Positions 23,801 through 35,800 of a stretch of 64,000 nt of DNA are shown here, piece after piece. The stretch is from Crocodylus rhombifer (Eukaryota > Chordata > Crocodylia > Crocodylidae): the NCBI GenBank assembly GCA_038503035.1, contig JAVSML010000963.1:248001-312000 (forward strand), in the 5' to 3' direction. The first letter of the stretch is position 1. The number at the start of each line of letters is the position of its first letter. The position numbers and the translations under genes were made by a program. The notes below the pieces were generated by a model. It was not told the origin of the DNA and made no database searches. It worked only from the letters and a program-made list of their open reading frames with translations.

Positions 23801-26800
23801 TTTGTCATGTGCTCAGGGGATGTTATGGTGCCTGTGGTGAATCCAGCACTCTCTTATTCCAGAGCAGGCTAAAAACAGGACCAGTCAATTGGGACTGTCT
23901 AGCATTTCATAGCTCACAGTCCTCCCTCTGCATCACAGGCATGTTGGATGAGTATTTTATCTAGCAGCTCAGGCATTGCACACATTTTTCTTTCTCCTCA
24001 CTCCTAGCCAAGTTGCATTTCACCATAGAAGTAATTGCTGGACAAATGAATATTTAAATACAAATGGCTCATTTGCTACACTTTTGTTTCCTGGGAAGAG
24101 GTAGGTGCGTGCATGCACATGTGCATGTGTCAGGGAGGGGAGCTTGGTTAATTGAGATCCTCTGTAGCAGCAGGGTTTCCTGTGGTCAGAAGATGTATCC
24201 AATGCAGTCCACTCTCTTGTCTCCAGCAGTGACCAGTGCCACTTCTTGTGTGCAACTACCTGATTAAGGCAAAGAAGCTCCTCCCTGATTCCAGCTGGCG
24301 ATTGGCTGGTGTCCCGATGCCTGAAGATTGATGGGCTTTGTCATTTTTCTCCCAGCTTGTGTAATCACTGATGCTCTTGCACTCCTGTTCCTAAGAGGAA
24401 ATCTGAGTCCCTTTTGATCACAGTCACTTACAGGCGTCAAGGATATAAAAGGAAAAGACAAAAGCGGGAAGAAAGGCATCTTATTATTAATTTACTTGCC
24501 TTGCATCTCTCAGGCTGCGTCTTCTGTTATTTAAAGCAGACACACGAAGTCGCAGTTATTATTCAGGAGCAGCTCAAAAGCTTCCATTTGTGTAGTGCCT
24601 CTCCCCGTTGCAGGACATCAGCTGGGTTTGAACCTTTTGTACAGAATGCCTAGGATGTTACCACCTGGGCTTTAAGAGTCCTGCTGTTATCTAGTAGTCA
24701 TGGTAGTAGGCTCTTTAGCATGTGTAGGGGACAGCTCCTAGAGGGAGCAGCACACTGGCAGCAGAGTAGCTACAGTACCTGTGCCATTTCTGTACAGTAA
24801 AAGTAATTTAACCTGCTTTTTCTCTCCCTCCTGAAGGTCTCTGTGCCCTAATCCATGTGAACATACCCAGCTCCTTTAGTGCTGCTGCTGGAACATATGC
24901 CCCATCCCTACCATGGTGTTGAGTGGCAAGGGTGATCCTTAGGGTAAGGATGAGGAGCAGGCCAGGCTGTATCTGACCCCTTCTGAGGGGAAGAGACCCT
25001 GCCTGCTCCTACCTCTGATGGAGTTAGATTTGAGGCAAAAGCATGAGAGGAAACTTGAAGCAGGACCTAAGTCTCCTCTTTGGAGTCTTAACAAGTGACA
25101 GATCAGCATCTGATTTGAATTTATTAGTGTAATTATTTAAAGGTTAATGAAGTGTTTTATGGAGTGACTCAACCTGCTGATTTCCTGCCTTCCTTGCTGA
25201 ATCCAGACCCACCATGGAAGGCAGCAATTAGTGCACCCAGTGGTTGTTTCCCAGACTCCAATTGGCCGGAGAGCACGAAGCCGTTATACAGGTGCTGTCT
25301 AGTGCCCGGTGCTGTCAAGTGCAGCTGGGCCCTTCGGAGGAGGAGTTTCTAAACATGCCTCTCTCAAATCTAAATCTCAATGTCCATCACCATAATTGTA
25401 AGGCTTAAGTACCCGGGGTTCTTACAGGACACTCTTCACTGATCAGCACAAAGCACTTTTACAAAGTTGTTAAGGTCCATCATCCTCATTCTGTGTATGA
25501 AGAAACCGAGGCACAAAGAGGTGAAACCTAAGGTCATTTACTAGGCCATTGGCAGGGCTGGGGCTAGGATAATGCTTAACTACCTGCTTCCTTGGGGGAG
25601 TCTTCCAAGGTGCTCATTATCTGAGAGATTCCAGAGAATAGATTTCCTCCAGCAAACTGTAATAAAACACACAGGTTACATAGGACAGTACACATAAATA
25701 ACTAGAATATATTAATACAGCTATTATTTAACAGTCCCCAAAGAGAGAAATCTAAACATGTTACCCAGTAGCATGAACTCTGGTTAGAAACTGTTGCTTG
25801 GAAAAACACTTTATCTAATTCATATTCACCCTCTGCCCCCTCTTCCTATCTTTCCTCCAGTTAGGACAGTTTAGGCCTCATCTGCCTGGGAGAGGTCCAC
25901 CCACTCTCTGCTGGTTGTGGCTTGAGGCAGTGCTAAGAACAGTTAAGCTTCAAGTTCAGGCAGGACCAAATCCTATTCAGCACCATTTCAAAAGTTGTAC
26001 TAGAGCCCAGCCCTGGGCAGGCAGCTGAGCCTGGTTCAGTCTGGACTGTGCACTTGCAATTAAACCATTTTTAGCAACAGTTCAGGTTGTTAATGTCAGG
26101 AGTGTAGGGGTGGAAGGAAGCAGATGGGGCAGTGACTCTTATCTCTGTCTAGCACCTACCTGGTCCCATTAGCACCGTGTCTGAGCACCTCACAGTCTTT
26201 AATGCATTTACCCTTATAGCAGTGGGGAAGTACTATTACCATACCTTAGGCAAGTGCCCTAACCTCTGGATCATGCCTCCTTTTTACAGGAAGGATGATG
26301 TCTGCTGATAATCAGACAGAACTCCATTCACCAGAGCTCTGCTGCTGACCCTTTTTTCACCAGCTTTAAACCTACACAGTTGCTTCTTTTTTTTTTAAGC
26401 TGAATTTTATGATTAGAGGCAAATTATTTGCAGACATGCAAATTAGGCTGTTTGTAGAAATCATCCCAGGGAGCTACACAAAACTTGGAGGCAATGGAGA
26501 GAACTTTAAAACCTCACAGTTGTAACTGCCCCTTTATCAAGCAGCTCTTTAAGTGTCAGAATTCATACATTATGCATCGCTGCACACATCTGAGAGGGAC
26601 TCATTCACTTTCTAGCAGATTTATTCATGGGATGCTGGTTGGTCGAGTCAGTTACAGATTCAGGAGCCTTCTCCTTTCTGTGTAACTTGTGTATCCAAGA
26701 CCTGTGTTGCATGGTTCTTGTTTTAGCCAGCCATTACGTTCACCTGACAGAGCTTGAAAGCCAGGTGACCGGCCATTTGAAGCTGGAGGAGGAGACCACT

Positions 26801-29800
26801 TTGACTTGTTCTAAAACCTGGAGATCTGACTGCCTCTTTCTTCATGCTCCGGGCAAAGACTTGCATTGCTCTGCTATGGTAGGGCAGGTTAAGGTTGGGT
26901 TGTAACGTCAGACACCTCCACCTTTATCTCAGGAAATCTATTCACTCAAAAGTGGAATCAGTCTGATCCTAAGGTTTAATTGGGGTTTAAACAGCTTTCC
27001 AAGAAGCAGGAAGTGCTGAAAGGTGACGACCTTTCTGGTGAGGTTCACCAGCAGACTTCTGGATATCAGAGGAGGATCCAGATTGGGATTGGGTCATCTG
27101 AGCCTTCTGGACAGTTGCTGATCACTGCATTGGGAGGGACTGTGAGAGCTCCTGAGTGAACATGGGTCAGTGGACCACTGAGATCCACAGAGATGTGGTC
27201 CAGAAATCTCCAACATGTATCACCCCCGGTCATGACTCAGTGGGGCTCTTAAGAAGGTGTCTAATTTAAAGCCTAAGAGCAGATCTATTGAAATCAGTGT
27301 TGCAGTCATGCTCACATAGTTAAGCAAGCCATGAAGCATTTTGCTGAGCGTGGGCATTTTTGAAGCTGATGCTCAGGACAGCAAGCATCCAGTGTCACTT
27401 TTCCATCAGACGTGACCCTACCATGGATGGAGAACGTAGGGTCCTGGTGCAGCTTCTGGTGGTAGTACTGACAGCCATGGTTTTTCTATTCTCTTTCCTC
27501 AAGGCCAACACCTCACATTCCCTGCTGTGGCCCTGTGGGTGACCATCGCTCTTGCTATCTGCCTCCTTGGTTTGCTGGGTGCTTTGGCATATGTGTGCCG
27601 GAAGAAGATTCGCCAGAGCTGTAAGGAAGAGGAAGAGAATGCAGGTAAACAGCCCAAGAGGCGCTGGTGCTGGTGCTGGTGCTGGTGGTGGGGAGTTCTT
27701 GGAGGCAGTCAGCCTTCAGTTCAGAGAGGCATCTTTGTTCAGGGAAGCCTTCAAGCATGTGTTTGCATCCCACTGGAATCAGGGGCCTCCCTTTCAGGGA
27801 AGTGGTGGGAAGTTCCCTTTCCTTTTGCTCCAGAGCTTTTAAAGCACTTGGGAATTCTTTGGGCAGGAGGGTATTAAGACGTAGCAGCCATAATACCCGT
27901 GGTGCTGTCCTCTCTGCACAAGGTGACGGGAGCCTGTCTCCCTGGATCTTAGTCGATGCTCTGACTTCTTTGCTGAGGGTAATGCATGTTTTTTCTGGCT
28001 TGTGGCCTGAGAGAAGCTGATAATTCAAGACAGTTATTGACTGGACAGAGAAAACCTCTTGAAATATGGATGACAACTGGTTTGTCGCCTCAGAAGATTA
28101 ACCTGCCTCCGGGGACCTAACTCTGGTGGGGGCAGGGGCTGGGGAATGAGTGTATATCCGGTGCCTGTGATAAGTTTTTTACATGGGTTAAAATGGATTG
28201 AAGACCGTTCTGAAGGGTGAGAAGCCCCTCTATGCTTTGGATCAAGGGCCATTTATAAGATAAGTGTTAGAAAGGAGCAGGGTGAAGGTGGTCTAATGTA
28301 GGATTCTCCTGGTCTCCGCCGTGCCAGACTATGAGCCGCCTGCTCCATGGCAGCCAAGTCTGTAGTGCAGTGGAGGGGGCAGTACGGGTCCCACTGCTCT
28401 GTGTGAGTGCATGTGTCATTAATAACTAATACCTGGTTTTCAGCAATGCTCCAAAAGGCCTCTTATCTCCGTAGGGGGCAGCCAGGAGGCTGGCAGGCAG
28501 CGTCCTGAATGGGGCACATTTTGAGGCCTGTTTAATGAGACTGTGAGCAAAGGAAAGGGGTGGTGAGAGCCAGTTCTTGCGTAGGTAGGTGTGCTCAATG
28601 CCCACCCCAGGGCATCTCCTGGCTGACTGAGCGGGACTGAGAGCATTTCACCCCAGAGGCCCCTGACAGTGCTTCCAAGCGATCCAGGTTTGACATGATT
28701 GACTGCTCCAACCCTTGGGCCCGATCCTGGTACATCTCAACCCTGACACCTCTGCTCAGGGTTGAGGTGCATTGGCAGAGCGCTGCATGGGAAGGCTGCT
28801 GCCACACTGGCCTGTGTTATACCTGGCTATAGAGAGTGCTGTTGGTCCCACATGTGCCTCTCCCACCCCACTCTAAGCCACTCGCATGGCCCAGGGCTGT
28901 CCAACCGCTAAGCAATGACCACATGTGGACACCCCTTCTCATCACAGCACCATATTGTGCAGCTCTGGGTTCACTGCGAGCACCCCATGCTGTGCTGTGC
29001 CACACTCTACAAGGGAAGCCAGAGGAGGGAGGGGGAGCCCAGAGACTTTGTGCCAGCTGGGTGGGAGTGCAAGAGCTGCCATTTAACCTCTCACAGACTG
29101 CGTGTGGCCAATAGGCCACCAGTTGGATAGCCCTAAAATAGCCTATAGCAGGGACAGAAACACTCAAGAATCTTGTCAGAACAGGGTTCATATCTGGTCT
29201 AGCTCCCCTGCTCACTCAGGCTTGAGATATGGATCACAGTGGCTTGTTCACCTCAAATGTGGAATGGTTTAATTTCAGGCTTCCTGGCGTCAACAGAAAT
29301 CTCTTTCCATTTGTAGCAATGGAGATGACCTGCAGGCGCAGAGAAGTCTTAGGGTGAGCCCCTCTGTAGAGAAGTCTCAGGGTGCCCCTCTGTTTTCCAA
29401 ACAAGCATCATAAGTTGCTAGATAAAACCTTGGCTGGGATGTTCTAGTTGGAGATGGTCCTGCTTTGAGCAGGGGTTGAACTAGATGTGACCTCCTGAGG
29501 TCCCTTCAACCCTCATTTTCTGTGATTCTGGATCATGCTTGGGTGAAATGAGGGTGGCTAGAATGTCCCCGGGAAGCCGCAAGGCTGAGGAGCTGCAGCT
29601 ATCCAAACGTCACAGCCATCAGCAAACATATGCGCCCACCACAATGGGGATGAAACACATCGCCTCCCTGTGTCTACCACAGGAGCAACACCAGACTCTG
29701 ATCTGCCTGTTGGTCCTGTTAGTTGGGCTTTTTTCTCCTTTAGGTCCCCAGCCAGGAGAGGGCAGTGACAGATTACTGTATACTAACCAGCACATTTAGC

Positions 29801-32800
29801 ATGTTTACTAACATCTTTTCAGCTGCACCCAGGCATTGGCCACTTCATATGGATGGGAAGGTGGTCCAGCTGTGTGTTTGGAGAAGGCAGTAATGGGATG
29901 GGAGAGGAGTGAAGCAGGGGAATTGGCTTGATACGTGGATGACATTCACTGCTCATCCCAGTGATATCTGGGCTGTAGGTTAACTTACGGCCTGTCGGAA
30001 GAAAGGAAAAGAGGAGAATGCTAGGGGGAAAATTGCTTGTCCATAAAATCTGTGAAAACATTTAAATGTCAGTGAAAACTGCCAAGCTAGTCTAGGAATT
30101 CCTCCCCTGGCTCTTCTGTCTGCTGCCACGTATTCAGTAGAGAGCTGAATAAAGGCAGAAAGCATAGCTGCGGGTTGGGCTTCTTACCCAGTCACACCTG
30201 TTTCCTGCTGAGAAGGTGACCAGGGAAAACTACCCAGTCAGCAAGAGAGCCTTTAAACATTTGTGCTTGGTTATTTAGCTTGGAAAGGATGGGTTCTGCA
30301 CTGGCCTAAGGTGCGACCTAGCAGACAGAATACAAGATTTGCATTTGGTAGACTTGGGTCCTACTGCCAGACTCACCCCTGGCAAGCCCCTTTATCTCCC
30401 TGTACTAACTTTTCTCACTTGTAAAAGAGGGCAGTAATAGTGACTTCTTTTGTGAAGTGTTTTGAGATTTACTGGTAAAAAACATTAGGGAAGAGTTAGG
30501 GATTGTTGCTGTTGGGCATGGTGCTGAACTCTTCCCAGCGGTGTGAGATCCGTGGAGGAAGGGGCAAGGCATTATTACTGCCAGAAGGTGAAGCAAAATG
30601 ACTGTGAAAGGCAGGTTTCCAGATTCACGGGGCTGGTTTTGTAGCTGTGCTATTTTAGTGGGAGCAGAATGTAAGCTTGCAGTGCTGTCACTAAAATGAT
30701 GTGTCCAAAAATTGATCACAGGATTAATCCCTTTGACTGAGATGCCTCAGTGAACCAAGGTTTTTACGCTGTGTTGTTGTACTGTGTGCACTGGGTATCT
30801 GCCCCAGACCCTATTCCCAGATTTGTGATACGCCCCTATCCCTTGGGTTAAATAAGGTTGTCTGGTATTCTCGGACCCTGCCCTCTTGGACCTCTCGGAC
30901 CCTTGGGAGTAAGATCCTAGTTTGGCAGCAGCAGCCTTTGATGCCTTTGATCTGGTGATTGACGCACCTACTGAGACCCTTATGCCAGCCTCTGCTTGGG
31001 GAGCTGAACTGCCCCGGAGGGTTGATTGTTCTTGTTTGTTGGTGAGGGATGTGTGGCAGACATTTTGGAAGCAGCAAGGTGGCGTGAGCCAAGAGACAGA
31101 TGTGCAGAACCTGCCTCCCAATCTGGCCTGACATTTTCTTCACTGAAGCAGCATCCTCCTCCAGTGGAAGAGAGGCAACTTCTGAAGTGACAGATAGGCA
31201 GCTGCAAACACGCATGGGATGGCATGCAAGTGTGTGTGCACACACGCGCGAGCACACACACACTTCAGTTCTTTATATACATAAAAGCAAACACTGTTTC
31301 TCTTGCTTTCCCTCTCAGAGGCATACTCAGATTTTAACCTCTCTCTTACAGGCGCGCACATTCGCACACCCGGTCGCACACAAATGCAAACACATACAAG
31401 CAGGCTTTCTCTGTGTCTGTGCCTGTCTCTCACACACACAAGCACACACACAGCTTCTCATTTAAGAAGATGCCTCTAGCACTTGCCACCATGGAAATGT
31501 CAAGCGTATTGACACAAGGAAATAGCATGAGACACAGATGCTCTGCACTCTGCCTCTCTTGTTCCTTTATCCCTGCCTGCATGTGTTCAATTTTGAAAGA
31601 ATTAATTAAAGCCCTGCCGATGTCTCCCAGGAAGCACTTTGAAAAGCCCTGTTTGAAAAATCATTCTCCCCCCCGCTCTGTAGTTTCTGGATCCTTGTCC
31701 TTTTCTCAGCTCTTTATTTACAGAGGGGCATTTGCATGGAAAAGGGATCTTTGCACCTTTAAAAAGGCAGTGTGCTCAAAGCGGCTGGAAAAACAGCTTT
31801 GTTGGCATGCCCTGTACATCGTCCCCTACCGACTTTAGGTCCAGCCCACTCATTTTCTCAAGGCAAAAGATGGCTTTTGCTAATGCCTGGCCCTGCAAAA
31901 CCCCACCCAGGCTTACTGAGTTCTTGCCCTCCTCTTTCTGGCAGCAAGGAGGATGTTGCAGACGGAATCCATTGATTCTGGTGCTTCAGGAGGGAGAGAA
32001 AAAATGTCTGACTTTTCTGTCACTGTCTTACCTCTCCAAGGCTGTGCCAGTGAAGGAAGCATATTGTAATGAATCATCTAGAGAAGGTGGATTGGGGGTG
32101 GGTATTTCCCATGTCTTCCAAACCCAGAGTAACAAATTATGAATAGTTTTTAAGGCCAGAGGGGCTGTTTTGATCCTCTAGGCTGATCTCTTGCATAGCA
32201 TAGACCGGGGGCTAATATTCACCGCTGGTGCCAAGGCTGCTTCAGAATATGAACCCAAGACTTTTGGCACCATAAACTAGAAACGTAGAAAATAGAGTGG
32301 GAAGGGACCTTGAGAGTTCATCTAGTGCATTTCCCTGCCTCAGGGCAGGATCAAGTATTGCTAAAACATCCCAGACGGATGCTTATCTTACCTTATCTTA
32401 GAAACCTCCAGTGACAGAGGTTCCACAAGCTCCCACGGTAATCTACTCCAGCACTTAACTCTCCTTGTAGTTAGAGGGCATTTCCTACTGCCTAACCAGA
32501 GCCATGGGGGGGAGGGGTGGGGGCAGCTAATTTAGCTGTTTCTGCAAGAGGGTAGGTGGTATATGAACCTATAGCAACTAACATACACGGAAGGAAGTGT
32601 TCCATTGTTCCACCAGTTTGAAAAGGGGCACATGTATCACGTACTCGAGGAAATACTTCCTTTTCACAGCATTTAGCAGAATTCACTGTGGCTGGAAGTC
32701 ACTGATGCCAAGAATTCAGCAAGCTGTCAATGGGGATTGGGCACTTCCATGACTAGCAGAGTATCCAGAGTTATCAGTGTTAATGCTGGCAGAAGTATTA

Positions 32801-35800
32801 GAAGGGGTTGTCTGATGGCACTGCTTGCACCCATGCTACCTGCAAGGGTAGAAGTGGAAGAGGCAGTCCTGTTTGGCCATTTTGTATTGTGGAGCAAAGG
32901 CTCTGTGGGCACCACCGATTCTGGAGCCTGAGGCTTGTTGGAGGCCTCTAGACCCGTCCCCTCCCTAAGCTCCCAGTCTGGGAACACTGAGCCTCGTTCA
33001 GCCATTCTCCAAGCATAGCTCCAGATGGCAGGTTTGCTATAAATAAAGAAGCCGGTGGGGGAGAGCCAGGTGTCCATGCCACTTCAGGCTGATCTGCCTC
33101 CCTTCTGAGGGGAGGAGATCTCAGTCATCAGTCACTGGGGCCCGGCTCTGCTCTGGGATTACTAGCGAGGCAGCCGTGGCACCAAAGCATTGGGCTGCTT
33201 GCTGCAATGCCTCACAGCTCAGGAGCCTTGGACTGGGAGTGGCTCTGGCATTGAGATAATGGAGGGGGCAGCCTGGGGCTGGTCTCCTCCTCTGTGACTC
33301 TTTCCCAAAGGCTCTGGCTATCTCTCGGCATACTCCAACTTCTCAGACATGCCGTGTTCCTGGGAGAGACCAACACAGCTAGCAAAGGTGGGTCAGACTG
33401 GCAGGCATACCCCCTTCCTTGGCTCCTGCTCTGGGGGAGGTCCACTAAGCACATCAAGTGACTGCCTCTACACACCCCTCTTTCCATATGTGCTGCTAAT
33501 AAGTCATTATTTCAGGCAAGGCCCTGCCTGTATCTATTTGATCCAGTGAGCAGGTGTAGAAAGGCCATCATTCAGTATCTTAAGGCTCCTCCATGCCCCC
33601 CCTGCCTCTTCCTTACTGGGGCTGATGAACACAAATGTTTGGGTCATCCACCCCTCTTCAGGGGAAATTTCAACCTTCTTCCCTTGGCGGCTGGGGTGAG
33701 GATAGCTGGGACCTGCAAAGCTATATTTGTGTGGGAGGGCAGGCTGGGACAGTGGGGCATGAGCAGAGCCATGTACATGTAGGGAGAGCATGGAACAATT
33801 GGAATAGTGGTGGAACTGCTGGTTGGGACTCAGGGGCACTGGCATAATGGGAGGTGCAGAGGAAATCTGGCTTAGCAGGGGCTTTGGGCCCAAAGTGAAG
33901 GGCATTGGAATTGCTGGGAGGGACAGGCCCAGAATAGCAGCACAGTGGTGGGTTAGGACTGCGGACTGTCAGCAGAGCCTCTTAAACCTTTTCTATTCAC
34001 CAGATGATTTCTCTGTGCAGTTCTCTCTCACATATACATGGCTTTTGCAGGCATGGAGGATCAGGATGAGGACGGAGAAGAACCCAAGACAGGTAAGTCA
34101 GGTCTCAAAAAGGCACTGTTCTTTGAATAGGTGCCTGGTGCTGGGGGGAGTAGCCTGGATTTAATGTCAGGGTCAGGGTTGATAAAGGAGAAACCCAAGA
34201 GGACAATGGATTGGTTTTATCCTCCCTGTACTACCCTACTTGCTGAACTGGGGCACAGAGTGGTTTGCCTGGCTGCATGTGCTATTAGTGGCTGTTCTTG
34301 GTGTACTGTATCCCATGCTGAGTCCAGTTGGCAGTTGGAATTTAGTTTCCCTGGGACTTTGTGATCAGGGAGACTGACTTTCCAGTCTGCAGGGAGCTGT
34401 GCTCTGGAAGCATGTCCTGCCAAGGTCCCAGGCTGTCAATCCCACAATGCTCAAAAACATGAAACTCATGAGAGTGTTAAGAGTAAAGGCAGTTCCTGGC
34501 CTTGAGATTATGTCTGACAGCAGATAAAGCCAATGTGCCACCCCTTGGATGTGCAATCATGAGTGCGTACTAGAGCACACAGGTCGCATGTACACAGTTT
34601 TGTCTACCTATACTTGTCCATGTGCATGTTGCATATGCATGCTCACATATGCAGTGAACTGTGCACATTGTACATAAAGCCACTGAGGCCCAAACATGGG
34701 TACATAGAGCCATGCACACTGCACCTTCTGTGCATGCTGCTGCATGGGCACAACCATGTGGGTATATCAGGTTGCACACTCACACACCTCCACATGCCTC
34801 ATAAACAGTTGTGAAGAGCCCATGATTCTACCGCAGGTAGATGGATGCACAGAGAGATGGATATAGTGGTATGAAGTGTTGCACGAATGGACTGTGTGCA
34901 TGCAATACTATGCTGATGCCTGACCTTGTACACACTGTCACATATTTACAACAACATGCCTGCACACCCTGTTGCACGCACTTGATGACATACATTATTA
35001 TGTGGGTACCCAGATCCTGTTCCGCAGCTTTTTGAGGCAGCCCAGCTGGCTTGTCAGTGAACCCCCACAACCCATGAGCAGACTGGCAGGTCCCTGATAA
35101 GCCATGTTATCTTTTAATAAAAAACGATAGCAGCGCTCTGCTGTAATCAAATGAGTTAATTATATGCCTGGTGATTCCCTTTATCTGCTCTGAGCACAAC
35201 AATAGCCTTGTTGTGTACAGATTGGCTTGTGCCTAATCTCTCATTGGGCATCAGCGTGCCTGGGATCCCATCTCCTTGATGGTTTCGCTGCCTGCAAGAT
35301 GTAAGGAGTGAGGCTTGGTTTGTGGTGGAAGCTGGCGAGCACAGTTGTTGTGGGAAGCTGATAAATGCTGTGAATCGTCAAAGAGATGTTTTTTCCCCTT
35401 CATTAAATTTTGCTGGAAGATAAACCGTGCACCCCTTCTCCCCAGATCAGTCATTTGGCCCCACCTCCAAATAAACACAAGATTGATTTTTGAATCTCTA
35501 TTGTAAATTTCAGCAGTTAGTTTTTGGATTCTGTGAATGCTGGAATTTGGAAGCTGAAGATGCAGCAACCACTGTTTTCATGTTGCTGCAGCTGTTTCCA
35601 TAAGAGGGCCTGGAAAATGTTTGTGTAAAAGGAAGCAGGCTTTCTCTGCCTGATCAGGACACTGGCTTTTGTTAAGAGCTGATAGAAACAGCTGCACAGG
35701 GAGCCATTTGCAATGTATAAAACTCATGCTACATAAACATGAGTGCGATCTACTGGCATATTATCTGTTAACTCTATTTACATATATGCAGACAACAAGT

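Larger units (their letters stand above)
19705..27503 (+). other. CD276 intron 4 (7799 bp)
   Basis: The longest intron, between the IgC and transmembrane exons. It holds a TCTG/TC microsatellite, a tRNA-like SINE fragment, a hAT-like fragment and MIR-like fragments. In a four-Ig gene the second IgV-IgC pair would be expected here. None is visible. Confidence 0.85.
27645..34050 (+). other. CD276 intron 5 (6406 bp)
   Basis: Phase 1. It contains a hexamer repeat near the donor, a hairpin at 28734, a small hAT-like element at 28892, a CR1 tail, a MIR-like copy, CA tracts and a reversed CR1 fragment. Confidence 0.85.

Noticed and set aside
19705..27503. Relic of a second IgV-IgC pair
   Set aside because: No Cys-x-Trp-x-DxGxxxC pattern between splice sites was found in plus-strand frames of intron 4.
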